From the NCBI GenBank assembly GCA_963747405.1, contig CAVVFG010000018.1, positions 62,001 to 126,000 of the forward strand: 64,000 nt of DNA, given 5' to 3'. The position numbers and the translations under genes are program-made. Below are positions 42,386-51,160 of this stretch, one piece after another (position 1 is the stretch's first letter; every line of letters starts with the position of its first letter). This DNA is from Fodinibacter sp963747405. GTDB taxonomy: Bacteria > Actinomycetota > Actinomycetes > Actinomycetales > Dermatophilaceae. The notes below the pieces were generated by a model. That model ran no database searches. It saw nothing but the letters and a program-made list of their open reading frames with translations, and was not told where the DNA came from.

Positions 42386-44617
42386 TTGCACCGGTCAGCA
42401 CCGTCCTCCCGCCTCGCCGTCGCGGCCATCCTGGGCGCGGTCGCCCTGGCACTGCCCGGGCTTCCCGCCACCGCCGCGACCACTGCCGTCGCCGCAACCG
42501 CCACCGCGGCCGGTGCGGGCACCATCGAGCCCGGCGCCAAGGGCGTCATCGGCCTGGGCGACCTCGGCCCGGATCCGCACGTCGGTGCGGTCCTCTACGA
42601 CTCCCGACGCTCGACGGTGCTGCGGCCGCACGAGACCCGGATGCTCGACGTGCTGCCCGGTTGGGTGCCTCCCACCGCGAGTGCCGTGGTCCTCACCGTG
42701 ACCGCCGTGGGGATGGAGCGGAACGGCTGGCTGATGGTCTGGGGCGGCACCGCGCCCCGCCCCACGGTGTCCGCCCTGAACTACACGCCGGGCACGCCGG
42801 TGCCCAACACGGTCGTGGCCACGCTCGGCACCTCCCGTGCGCTGCGGGTGCTGAACGGCTCCGCCGGCGCGACGCACGTGCTGGTCGCCATCCAGGGCTA
42901 CGTGCTCGACGACGGCACCTCGGTGCGGCCCGGCTCGTTCCGGCCGACGCCGGGTGCCCGGGTCGCCGACACGCGGCCCTCGGCGAGCGCCATTCCCGCC
43001 AGGGGCTACCGCGACGTCGTGGTCGCGGGGCACGGTGTGCCGGCAGGTGCCGCCGCGGCCGCGCTGAACATCGTTGCCGTGAAGCCCAGCGCGGCCGGCT
43101 ACCTGGTCGCCCACTCCCCCAGCACCGCCAGACCCGGCACCACGACCCTGACCTACAGCGTCGGCGTCGACCGCGCCGGCCTGTCCGTGGTGCCCTTGTC
43201 GAGCACCGGTTCGGTGCGTCTGTGGAACATGTCGTCCGCCCCGGTGCACGTTGTCGTCGACGCGTTCGGCTGGGTCGTCGGCGGTGACCCGGGCGCGACA
43301 CTCGCGGGCCTCACCGTCGGCAGGCCGGCCCGCGTGCTCGACACCCGCTCGGCCGGTGGGGACGCGCTGGCTGCGGGCTCTTCGCGGCGGGTCCCGCTCA
43401 CCACCGGCCAGGGGTCCGCTGCGCTGCTCAGCGTCACGGTGACCGGCGCCACCCGGTCGGGGCACCTGCGCCTGGTCGCCGAGTCCGACAGCGGCAGGCG
43501 GAGCGGCCCCAGCTTCCTGAACTTCGCCGCCGGCCGCACGGTCACCACCTCGGTCCTGGTGCCGGTGCCCTCCCGCGACACGCTGAACGTCTCCATCGAT
43601 GCCGTCACCGCGGGCAGCGCCCACGTCGTCGTCGACCGCATCGCCACGGTGGGGCAGCGGGCCGAGGTGACCGGAACCGTCAGGTCGGCGGGCTCGGGGG
43701 ACGCCGTCGACGGGGCCCTGGTGAGCACCACCGCGCCTGATCGCACCGACACCGTCTCTCGTGCCGACGGCACCTACCGGGCGGTCCCCGTGGACCTGCG
43801 GTCGGTGGCGGTCTGTGCCCGCACCGGCACCGAGCAGGCCTGGTCCTTCGAGCCCGACGGTCGGTACCGGCCCGGGTGCGCCCGCAGCGCGGCCGACGGC
43901 CCGTTGACCACCGTGGCGATCCCGCTGGGGGGTCGGCTCGTCGGAGAGGACGTCATCCTCACCCCCAGCGGCGTCCTGACCGGGAAGGTCGTCGGCCCGA
44001 GCGGCGAACCGGACGTGTTGGGCCAGGTCAGCATCTCCGCGGTCGACGGATCGGCGTTCCCGACGTACGCCGCGTTCGGCACGACCACGGGGCGCACCGA
44101 CGGCACCTGGCGGGCCATCGTGCCTCCGGGCACCTACCTGGTGCTCACCAGCTGGGGGGTCCGCGAGAACAGAATTGGCACCTACCTGGCGAACGAGGTC
44201 GCCATGGGACTGCCGTACATCCCCCACAGCAAGGACCCGGTCGATGTCAGCGCCCTGGTGGCCGCCGGTGCCCAGACGATCACGGTCCCACCGACGGCGA
44301 CGGCGACCGTCCCGACGCTCACCCTCCTCGAGCCCGGCACCATCCACCCGACGATCGTCGACCCCGACGGCGACCTCTCCGACGTGAGGATCGACTACGT
44401 GCACAGCGCCTCGGGCTACCGGGTGTGGGGCTATCCCGTGGGCAGCCCCGCGTACCACCTGGGATCCCCCATCCCGCTGCGCCCCGGTGGGTATGCCGTG
44501 TGCGTCACCGAAGGTGCCACCACCGTGTGCAACGACGGCTCGTCGTCCGCGGCCGGGGCCACGCCGGTCCAGGTGGTGTCCGGCCAGACCGTGGAGGTCA
44601 CCCTCACCCTGCCGTGA
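42386..44617 (+). CDS. Large secreted protein with three beta-rich repeats and carboxypeptidase-regulatory-like domains
   Basis: 743 residues from TTG 42386. A signal peptide (LAVAAILGAVALALPGLPATA) is followed by three copies of a roughly 120-residue domain seen in many actinobacterial exoproteins. Each begins with a DTR/DSR motif (LYDSRRST; RVADTRPSASA; RVLDTRSAGG), has a mid-domain SALNYTPG or TTLTYSVG-like strand and ends in HVLVAIQGY or HVVVDAFGW. From about residue 430 come two regulatory-like beta domains (GTVRSAGSGDAVDGALVSTT...DGTYRAVPV; GKVVGPSGEPDVLGQVSISA...DGTWRAIVPPGTYLVL) and a final beta region. No catalytic module or sorting signal is seen; adhesion or wall association is a guess. 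Confidence 0.8.
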   Translation: MHRSAPSSRLAVAAILGAVALALPGLPATAATTAVAATATAAGAGTIEPGAKGVIGLGDLGPDPHVGAVLYDSRRSTVLRPHETRMLDVLPGWVPPTASAVVLTVTAVGMERNGWLMVWGGTAPRPTVSALNYTPGTPVPNTVVATLGTSRALRVLNGSAGATHVLVAIQGYVLDDGTSVRPGSFRPTPGARVADTRPSASAIPARGYRDVVVAGHGVPAGAAAAALNIVAVKPSAAGYLVAHSPSTARPGTTTLTYSVGVDRAGLSVVPLSSTGSVRLWNMSSAPVHVVVDAFGWVVGGDPGATLAGLTVGRPARVLDTRSAGGDALAAGSSRRVPLTTGQGSAALLSVTVTGATRSGHLRLVAESDSGRRSGPSFLNFAAGRTVTTSVLVPVPSRDTLNVSIDAVTAGSAHVVVDRIATVGQRAEVTGTVRSAGSGDAVDGALVSTTAPDRTDTVSRADGTYRAVPVDLRSVAVCARTGTEQAWSFEPDGRYRPGCARSAADGPLTTVAIPLGGRLVGEDVILTPSGVLTGKVVGPSGEPDVLGQVSISAVDGSAFPTYAAFGTTTGRTDGTWRAIVPPGTYLVLTSWGVRENRIGTYLANEVAMGLPYIPHSKDPVDVSALVAAGAQTITVPPTATATVPTLTLLEPGTIHPTIVDPDGDLSDVRIDYVHSASGYRVWGYPVGSPAYHLGSPIPLRPGGYAVCVTEGATTVCNDGSSSAAGATPVQVVSGQTVEVTLTLP

Positions 44618-44648
44618 CGGGCCGCCGCGCCGGGGCTCCTCTGGTCGA

Positions 44649-45293
44649 ATGAAGGGCATGGATGCCGTGGACGCCGTGCCGGTCGTGCAGCCGCGCCGGC
44701 TGCGTCGGGTGGTGCTGCTCGTCGCCGGCTTGAACCTCGCGTACTTCTTCGTCGAGGTGTCGGTGGCCCTGGCCATCGGGTCGGTGTCGCTGCTCGCCGA
44801 CTCCGTCGACTTCCTCGAGGACACGGCGGTCAACCTGCTCATCGCCCTGGCCCTCGGCTGGCCGCTGCGGCGCCGGGCACTCGCCGGTCATGCGATGGCC
44901 CTCGTCATCCTCGTCCCGGCCCTGGTCGCCGCCTGGCAGGCCGCGGTCAAGGCGGTCGACCCGGTCGCCCCCGACGTGACGGCCCTCGTCGTCACGGCCG
45001 GCGGGGCGGCCGTTGTCAACACGGTCTGCGCGCTGCTGCTGGTGCGGGTGCGGCGCTCCGGCGGGTCCCTGAGCGGCGCCGCCTACCTCTCGGCGCGCAA
45101 CGACGTCGTCGTCAACGTGGGAATCATCGCCATGGCCCTGGTCACCGCGTGGACCGGGTCGGGCTGGCCGGACATCGTGCTCGGCTGCGTGATCGTCGTC
45201 GTCAGCTCGCGTGCCGCCTGGGAGGTCTGGGAGCTGGCCGGGGAGGAGCGCCTCGCAGCGCGGGCGCTGGCCGGCGAGGACCTCGACGACTGA
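44649..45293 (+). CDS. CDF-like cation diffusion facilitator membrane protein, short form
   Basis: About 214 residues. LNLAYFFVEVSVALAIGSVS and LLADSVDFLEDTAVNLLIAL match transmembrane helices 1-2 of cation diffusion facilitators, including the AD-x-x-D metal site; a later helix has YLSARNDVVVNVGIIAMALV, equivalent to helix 5 with its Asp (the family has HxxxD; here N-D). Six helices fit in the length but the cytoplasmic C-terminal domain is missing. Metal specificity is not readable. ATG 44649 or 44658 are both possible starts; neither has an ideal ribosome binding site. Confidence 0.75.
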   Translation: MKGMDAVDAVPVVQPRRLRRVVLLVAGLNLAYFFVEVSVALAIGSVSLLADSVDFLEDTAVNLLIALALGWPLRRRALAGHAMALVILVPALVAAWQAAVKAVDPVAPDVTALVVTAGGAAVVNTVCALLLVRVRRSGGSLSGAAYLSARNDVVVNVGIIAMALVTAWTGSGWPDIVLGCVIVVVSSRAAWEVWELAGEERLAARALAGEDLDD

Positions 45294-45303
45294 GCGACTC
45301 AGC

Positions 45304-45807
45304 TCACAAAAGCGGCAGCGAAGCGCTCACCGCCCCGATGACGGCGACGGCGAGGAGGCCCAGCGCCATCAGCAGGATGCCGAGCAGCCTGGCCACCACG
45401 ACCGGGCTCAGAACCCGGTCGCGCAGCCGGTTGCGCACGTGGAGCAGGGCGGCCTGCAGGAGGTAGAGCCCGAAGACGAGCGTGACCACCACCTCGGCGG
45501 GCATCCCCCACCCACCGGCCCACGCCAGCAGGGCGGTCAGGCCGACGGCGAGATTGGCGAAGCCGACCTCCAGCTGGAAGTTGGAGGCCCCCTCGTCCGC
45601 CCAGCCCATCCGCGCGGCATCGCTGCGGGCGAACACGACGTGGCGCAGGAAGCTGACCACGCCCACCAGCCCGACGTTGACCAGGGTCACGACGTGCAGG
45701 GCACCGTCGGCGGTGCCGTCCCAGCCGGCCAGGAAGAAGCCGACACCGGCGAGGGCGTACGTGGAGAACATCAGGACCGCTGCCGGGCTACGGCTCGACG
45801 ACCGCAT
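45304..45807 (-). CDS. Hypothetical four-helix membrane protein (DUF6790-like)
   Basis: 167 residues: hydrophobic segments at about 8-28, 38-56, 80-98 and 106-122, and a C-terminal one at 140-160. The central soluble stretch FARSDAARMGWADEGASNFQ followed by LEVGFANLAVGL resembles DUF6790-type membrane proteins, but I hold this only loosely. It ends 10 bp from the end of the convergent CDF-like gene and belongs to the cassette separating folC from the DUF4233-ndk group. No function can be given. Confidence 0.65.
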   Translation of the reverse strand: MRSSSRSPAAVLMFSTYALAGVGFFLAGWDGTADGALHVVTLVNVGLVGVVSFLRHVVFARSDAARMGWADEGASNFQLEVGFANLAVGLTALLAWAGGWGMPAEVVVTLVFGLYLLQAALLHVRNRLRDRVLSPVVVARLLGILLMALGLLAVAVIGAVSASLPLL

Positions 45808-45926
45808 GCCCTCAGTGTTCTCCCGGCGCCGCGTGCGCGGTACCCGAACCGGGCCAGTCGGTGAGGAGACCGGTGTGAGAAGTGCGAGCGAGCCGGCCGC
45901 GTGCAGCCTGCGGCCGACGGACCCGA

Positions 45927-47336
45927 TCAGGCGCCGGTGGTACCGAGCAGCATCCGCACCTCGGCGGCGGTGACGACCGAGCCGGTGGCCAGCACGCCAC
46001 CGGTGACGCCGCCGCCCTCGTCGGCCATGCCCGCCGCCCGGTCGAGGGCGTCGGGCAGCTCGTCGACCACCACGACGCGGTGCTCGCCGAAGATGTCGGT
46101 GGCGATCTCGCCGAGCTGGCGCGGCGACATCGCCCGCGGTGACGAGGTGCGGGTGACGACCACCTCGTCGAGCACCGGCTCGAGCGCCTCGAGCAGCTCG
46201 GCGGCGTCCTTGTCCTTCATCACGCCCACGACCCCCACCAGCTTGGCGAAGGTGAACGAGTCGGCGATGGCGTCGCGCAGGGCCCGGGCGCCCGCCGGGT
46301 TGTGCGCGGCATCGACCAGCACCGTGGGGCTGCGGCGCACGATCTCGAGCCGCCCGGGTGAGTCGACGGTGGCGAGGCCGGCGCGCAGCACGTCGATGTC
46401 GAGCGCCTGCTCACCGCCGCCGAGGAACGCCTCGACCGCCGCCACGGCCACCGCGGCGTTCTGGGCCTGGTGGGCACCGTGCAGCGGCAGGAACAGCTCC
46501 GGGTACTCCGCCGCCAGACCACGCAGCGAGACCTGCTGACCCCCCACCGCGACGTCACGGGCCGTGACGCCGAAGTCGCTGCCCTCGAACATCATCCGGG
46601 CCCCCACCTCGGCCGCCCGCTCGAGCAGCACCTCGACCACCTCCGGGAACTCCTGCACCCCCACCACCGTGATGGCGTCGGCCTTGATGATGCCGGCCTT
46701 CTCGCCGGCGATCGCCTCGACGGTGTCGCCGAGGAAGTGCCGGTGGTCGAGGTCGATCGGCGTCACGACGGAGACCGGGGCGTCGACGACGTTGGTCGCG
46801 TCCCACGAGCCACCCATGCCCACCTCGACCACGGCGACGTCGACCGGCAGGTCGGCGAAGGCGGCGTACGCCACGGTCACCAGCACCTCGAAGTAGGTCA
46901 TCGCCGGCCCGCCGTCGAGGATGGAGCGCCCGTCGACGATCTCGACGAACGGGATCACCTCGTCGTACGCGGCCAGGAACCGCTCCGCGTCGACCGGGCG
47001 GCCCCCGACGGAGATCCGCTCGAGCATCGAGTGCAGGTGCGGCGAGGTGAACCGCCCGGTCTTCAGGCCGAGCTCGCGCAGCACCGCGTCGATGACCCGG
47101 GCCGTGCTCGTCTTGCCGTTGGTGCCGGTGACGTGGATGACCGGGAAGGTGCGCTGCGGGTCGCCGAGCAGCTCCATGACGGCGCGGATCCGGTCCAGCG
47201 ACGGCTCGAGGTCGTGCTCCGGCGCACGGGAGAGGATCGACGCCTCGACCTCACGCAGCCGGCGGCTGAGCTGGAGCTGGTGCGCGGCATCGCGCTGGAC
47301 GGCATCGGGGGCGGGGCTCACCCGCCCATTGTCCAT
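45927..47336 (-). CDS. folC: Bifunctional folylpolyglutamate/dihydrofolate synthase
   Basis: 469 residues of the Mur ligase-like family. P-loop VIHVTGTNGKTSTARVI, GRFTSPHLHSMLERI, VVEVGMGGSWDATNVV, TPIDLDHRHFLGDTVEAIA, EKAGIIK and the C-terminal DAAHNPAGARAL are all present. It adds glutate residues to folates, and the bifunctional form also joins glutamate to dihydropteroate. It follows ileS by 28 bp on the same strand, the usual ileS/valS-folC order. In relatives it is followed by the DUF4233 and ndk genes; here a 3.5-kb cassette intervenes. Confidence 0.96.
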   Translation of the reverse strand: MDNGRVSPAPDAVQRDAAHQLQLSRRLREVEASILSRAPEHDLEPSLDRIRAVMELLGDPQRTFPVIHVTGTNGKTSTARVIDAVLRELGLKTGRFTSPHLHSMLERISVGGRPVDAERFLAAYDEVIPFVEIVDGRSILDGGPAMTYFEVLVTVAYAAFADLPVDVAVVEVGMGGSWDATNVVDAPVSVVTPIDLDHRHFLGDTVEAIAGEKAGIIKADAITVVGVQEFPEVVEVLLERAAEVGARMMFEGSDFGVTARDVAVGGQQVSLRGLAAEYPELFLPLHGAHQAQNAAVAVAAVEAFLGGGEQALDIDVLRAGLATVDSPGRLEIVRRSPTVLVDAAHNPAGARALRDAIADSFTFAKLVGVVGVMKDKDAAELLEALEPVLDEVVVTRTSSPRAMSPRQLGEIATDIFGEHRVVVVDELPDALDRAAGMADEGGGVTGGVLATGSVVTAAEVRMLLGTTGA

Positions 47337-47364
47337 GCTGGCGCGACCGGCCGGAGCCGGTCGG

Positions 47365-50300
47365 TCAGCGCCTCGTGACCCTGATCCGGGCGGGGTAGCG
47401 CTCGCCGATGACCACCTCGGTGACGCCGGAGCCGTCGCGGTCGAGGTCGTCGAGGTCGGGGGTGACCGACAGCTCGGCGGCCAGCGTCTCAGCGGTCACC
47501 AGCTCGCGGTGGCCGATGGCGGCGCGGTAGACGAACTCGGCGCCGGTCACCTCGAGGGTGATCCGGTCCGACACGTCGAAGCCGGCGTCGCGCCGGGCCT
47601 GCTGCACCGCCCGGACCAGGTCGCGGGCGGCACCCTCGACCTCGAGCTCGGGGCTCACGTCGGTGTCGAGCACGACGAACCCGCCGTCGGGCAGCATCGC
47701 CGTCACGTGGCTGCCGGCCTGCTCGGCGTCGACGACGGTCTCGACCGCGTACTCGCCCTCGACGAGCGCGAGCCCGCCCGAGGTGACGGTGCCGTCGTCG
47801 GCCACCGACCAGTCGCCGGTCTTGCTCCCCTGGATCGCGGTCTGCACGTCGCGGCCCAGGCGTGGCCCGGCGGCCCGCGCGTTGACGACGAGCCGCTGGC
47901 TGATGCCGAAGTCGGACTCGTGCGCCTCGGCGACGTCGAGCACCGTGACCGCCTTGACGTTCAGCTCGTCCGCGACGATGCCGGCGAACGGCCGCAGGCC
48001 CGCGGGGTCGGCGGTGACCACGGTGAGCTCCGGCAGCGGCAGGCGCACCCGCAGCTTCTCGGCCTTGCGCAGGCTCGACCCCGTGGAGCAGACGGCCCGC
48101 ACCTGGTCCATCGCCGCGACGAGCGCGTCGTCGGACGGCAGCTGCCCGGCATCCGGCCAGTCCTCGAGGTGCACCGATCGGCCGCCGGTGAGTCCGCGCC
48201 AGATCTCCTCGGTGACCAGGGGCAGCAGCGGGGCCGACACCCGGGTGAGCACCTCGAGGGCGGTGTAGAGGGTGTCGAACGCGGCCCGGGCCACCGCTCC
48301 GTCACCGGCAGCGGTGTCCCAGAACCGTTCCCGTGACCGGCGGATGTACCAGTTCGTCATGGCGTCGACGAACTGGCGCACCGACTCGCAGGCGCCGGGG
48401 ATGTCGTAGGAGTCCATCTGGCCCTGCACCGTCTCGACGAGCCCACGCAGCTTCGCCAAGAGGTAGCGGTCAAGGGGGTCGGGCGAGGCCGTCGACCACT
48501 GCGCGGTGTAGCCCGTTCCGCCGTCGAACGCGTTGGCGTAGAGGCTGAAGAAGTACCAGCTGTTCCAGAGCGGGATCAGCACCTGGCGCACGCCCTCGCG
48601 GATCCCCTCCTCGGTGACGATCAGGTTGCTGCCACGCAGGATGCCGCTCGACATGAGGAACCAGCGCATGGCGTCGGCGCCGTCGCGGTTGAACACGTCG
48701 AAGACGTCGGGGTAGTTCTTCAGCGACTTGCTCATCTTCTGCCCGTCGCTGCCGAGCACGATGCCGTGGCTGACGCACGACGAGAAGGCCGGCCGGTCGA
48801 ACAGCGCGGTGGCGAGCACGTGCAGGGTGTAGAACCAGCCGCGGGTCTGACCGATGTACTCGACGATGAAGTCGCCGGGGAAGTGGTGCTCGAACCACTC
48901 GGCGTTCTCGAACGGGTAGTGCACCTGGGCGAACGACATCGAGCCCGAGTCGAACCACACGTCGAGCACGTCCTCGACGCGGCGCATCGTGGAGTTGCCG
49001 GTGGGGTCGTCGGGGTTGGGCCGGGTGAGGTGGTCGATGAACGGGCGGTGCAGGTCGGGCTCGCCGTTCTCGCCCCGGGGGAGGCGGCCGAAGTCGCGCT
49101 CGAGCTCCTCGAACGAGCCGTAGACGTCGATCCGCGGGTACGCGAGGTCGTCGGAGCGCCACACCGGGATCGGGCTGCCCCAGAACCGGTTCCGCGAGAT
49201 CGACCAGTCACGCGCGTTCTCGAGCCACTTGCCGAACTGGCCGTCCTTGACGTGCTCGGGCGCCCAGGTGATCTGCTGGTTGAGCTCGACCATGCGGTCC
49301 TTGAACTTCGTCACCTCGACGAACCACGAGGAGACCGCCATGTAGATGAGGGGCTCACGGCAGCGCCAGCAGTGGGGGTAGCTGTGGTCGTAGGTCTCGC
49401 GGCGCAGCAGCACGGTGCCCTCGGTGACCGATCCGTGGTCGCCCGAGCCGGCGGTGGCCGCCTTGAGGTGCTCGATGACGAGCGGGTTGGCGTCGAAGAC
49501 GTGCAGGCCCTCGTAGTCGGCGACGGGGAAGGTGAACTTCCCGTCGGGGCCGACCGGGACGACGGGCGTGATGCCGTACTGGTCGGTGAGCTGCTTGTCC
49601 TCCTCACCGAAGGCCGGGGCGATGTGCACGATGCCGGTGCCGTCGTCGGTGGTCACGTAGTCGGCGGCGAGCACGACGTGTGACTTGGCGTGGCCCTCGT
49701 AGTAGGAGAACGGCGGGGTGTAGCGGCGCCCGACCAGGTCGGAACCCGTGAGCCGCTGCACGACTCGCTCACCGGCATCCGCACCGAGCTCGCGCGCGTA
49801 CGCGCCGAGGCGCGCCTCGGCGAGCAGGTAGCGCTCGGTGCGCCCGGTGAGGTCCGACTCGACGACGACGTAGTCGATGTCGGGGCGCACCGCCATCGCC
49901 AGGTTGCTCGGCAGGGTCCAGGGGGTGGTGGTCCAGATCAGGGCGAGCTCGCCGGTCTCGAGCCGGTAGCCGACGGTGACGGCGGGGTCCTGGCGGTTCT
50001 TGTAGACCTCCTCGTCCATCCGCAGCTCGTGGTTGGAGAGCGGCGTCTGGTCGTTCCAGCAGTAGGGCAGGCAGCGGAAGCCCTCGTAGACCAGGCCCTT
50101 GTCGTAGAGCGTCTTGAACGCCCAGAGCACCGACTCCATGAAGGTCGCGTTGAGCGTCTTGTAGTCGTTGTCGAAGTCGACCCAGCGGGCCTGACGGGTG
50201 ACGTACTCCTGCCACTCCCCCGCGTACTTCATCACCGAGTCGCGGCACTTGGCGTTGAAGGTCTCGATCCCCAGCTCGAGGATCTCCTCCTTGGTCTTGA

Positions 50301-50658
50301 TGCCGAGCTGGCTCATCGCCTCGAGCTCGGCGGGCAGGCCGTGCGTGTCCCAGCCGAACCGTCGTTCGACGCGGCGGCCGCGCATCGTCTCGTAGCGAGG
50401 GACGATGTCCTTGACGTAGCCGGTGAGCAGGTGGCCGTAGTGCGGCAGGCCGTTGGCGAAGGGCGGCCCGTCGTAGAAGACGAACTCGTTGGCGCCGTCC
50501 TCGCCGGTGGAGCGGTTGGCGACCGAGGCGGCGAAGGTGTCGTCGGCGGCCCAGCGGGCGAGCACGGCATCCTCGATCTGCGGGAACCGGGGGCTTGCGG
50601 GGACGCCGAAGGCGGCGCCGGTGTGCTCACCGGTCGTGGAGACCTGGGGGTACGTCAT
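47365..50658 (-). CDS. ileS: Isoleucyl-tRNA synthetase, type-2-like
   Basis: 1097 residues. HIGH-type motif in DGPPFANGLPHYGHLLTGYV, then KDIVPRYETMRGRRVERRFG and WDTHGLPAELEAM; editing domain (TTTPWTLPSNLAM); KMSKS in GQKMSKSLKNYPDVFDVFN; anticodon-binding region with NWYIRRSRERFW. The longer frame upstream of ATG 50658 reads the T-box leader and is not coding. The GYVKDIVPRYETMRG stretch, the length and the C-terminal extension are those of the eukaryote-like IleRS2 branch, whose members are generally insensitive to mupirocin. Expression is probably set by the T-box leader upstream according to uncharged tRNA-Ile. Confidence 0.96.
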   Translation of the reverse strand: MTYPQVSTTGEHTGAAFGVPASPRFPQIEDAVLARWAADDTFAASVANRSTGEDGANEFVFYDGPPFANGLPHYGHLLTGYVKDIVPRYETMRGRRVERRFGWDTHGLPAELEAMSQLGIKTKEEILELGIETFNAKCRDSVMKYAGEWQEYVTRQARWVDFDNDYKTLNATFMESVLWAFKTLYDKGLVYEGFRCLPYCWNDQTPLSNHELRMDEEVYKNRQDPAVTVGYRLETGELALIWTTTPWTLPSNLAMAVRPDIDYVVVESDLTGRTERYLLAEARLGAYARELGADAGERVVQRLTGSDLVGRRYTPPFSYYEGHAKSHVVLAADYVTTDDGTGIVHIAPAFGEEDKQLTDQYGITPVVPVGPDGKFTFPVADYEGLHVFDANPLVIEHLKAATAGSGDHGSVTEGTVLLRRETYDHSYPHCWRCREPLIYMAVSSWFVEVTKFKDRMVELNQQITWAPEHVKDGQFGKWLENARDWSISRNRFWGSPIPVWRSDDLAYPRIDVYGSFEELERDFGRLPRGENGEPDLHRPFIDHLTRPNPDDPTGNSTMRRVEDVLDVWFDSGSMSFAQVHYPFENAEWFEHHFPGDFIVEYIGQTRGWFYTLHVLATALFDRPAFSSCVSHGIVLGSDGQKMSKSLKNYPDVFDVFNRDGADAMRWFLMSSGILRGSNLIVTEEGIREGVRQVLIPLWNSWYFFSLYANAFDGGTGYTAQWSTASPDPLDRYLLAKLRGLVETVQGQMDSYDIPGACESVRQFVDAMTNWYIRRSRERFWDTAAGDGAVARAAFDTLYTALEVLTRVSAPLLPLVTEEIWRGLTGGRSVHLEDWPDAGQLPSDDALVAAMDQVRAVCSTGSSLRKAEKLRVRLPLPELTVVTADPAGLRPFAGIVADELNVKAVTVLDVAEAHESDFGISQRLVVNARAAGPRLGRDVQTAIQGSKTGDWSVADDGTVTSGGLALVEGEYAVETVVDAEQAGSHVTAMLPDGGFVVLDTDVSPELEVEGAARDLVRAVQQARRDAGFDVSDRITLEVTGAEFVYRAAIGHRELVTAETLAAELSVTPDLDDLDRDGSGVTEVVIGERYPARIRVTRR

Positions 50659-50669
50659 GGGTGCTGCTC

Positions 50670-50885
50670 CTGCGGGTCGTCGACTCGTCGTGCTCGGGAC
50701 GAGGACGAGGGGTGTGTGGGTCGCGGCCCCCGTTCCGGATGCCGGCCCGCTCACCTCCCGCGGTACCACCTCGCTTGCCACCGCCCGGGGGCGGTGACCG
50801 CTCTTGTGCCAGGTCGTGACGTGACCCCTGCGTCCGGTTCTAGTGAAGACCTTTCGGGCGGATGCCGTGGGGTCCCGTTCTTCCG
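50670..50885 (-). promoter_or_regulatory. ileS leader: T-box riboswitch (Ile) with ultrashort stem I, leader of ileS
   Basis: Read on the minus strand, the T-box GGTGGTACCGCGG is at 50770-50758. Upstream, GACCCC (50874-50869) pairs with GGGGTC (50828-50823), closing a short stem I whose loop presents ATC, an Ile codon, at 50863-50861 as specifier. The ACTAGAACCGG segment and the later TCGTCC motif fit the actinobacterial class II, translational type that regulates ileS. No terminator follows; GCAGGAG just before ATG 50658 would be the sequestered ribosome binding site. Confidence 0.9.
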
Positions 50886-51079
50886 GAGGCTCGCCGCTGA
50901 TGACGGCTCGAACGCCTGTGAGGGTGAGTCTACCGGGGGCGCGTGGAGTAGGGCGCCCGCGTTTGTCGTCCCGTACGGGCTGGGACGGTGCGGAGCCGGC
51001 GGGTTGCGGGGTCCGGTTGTTGGTTGGGCGCCCGATGAGGCGAGCTGTTCGCTTGCAGCAGAATGCTTTTGGGGCATTC

Positions 51080-51116
51080 TCGAACACTTGTGCGATTGAC
51101 GGCAGAACCGTAGCAT
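51080..51116 (+). promoter_or_regulatory. SOS (LexA) box overlapping the promoter of the DUF222 gene
   Basis: TCGAACACTTGTGCGA at 51080-51095 matches the mycobacterial SOS box TCGAAC-N4-GTTCGA at 11 of 12 defined positions. A -35 TTGTGC (51088-51093) lies within it, and a -10 TAGCAT (51111-51116) follows at exactly 17 bp. LexA bound here would block the promoter. In mycobacteria LexA boxes are known in front of 13E12-repeat (DUF222) genes. Confidence 0.75.
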
Positions 51117-51160
51117 TGGGCGCAACGGAGGGACACCAGAGACGCGGGGGGAGAGTAGCT

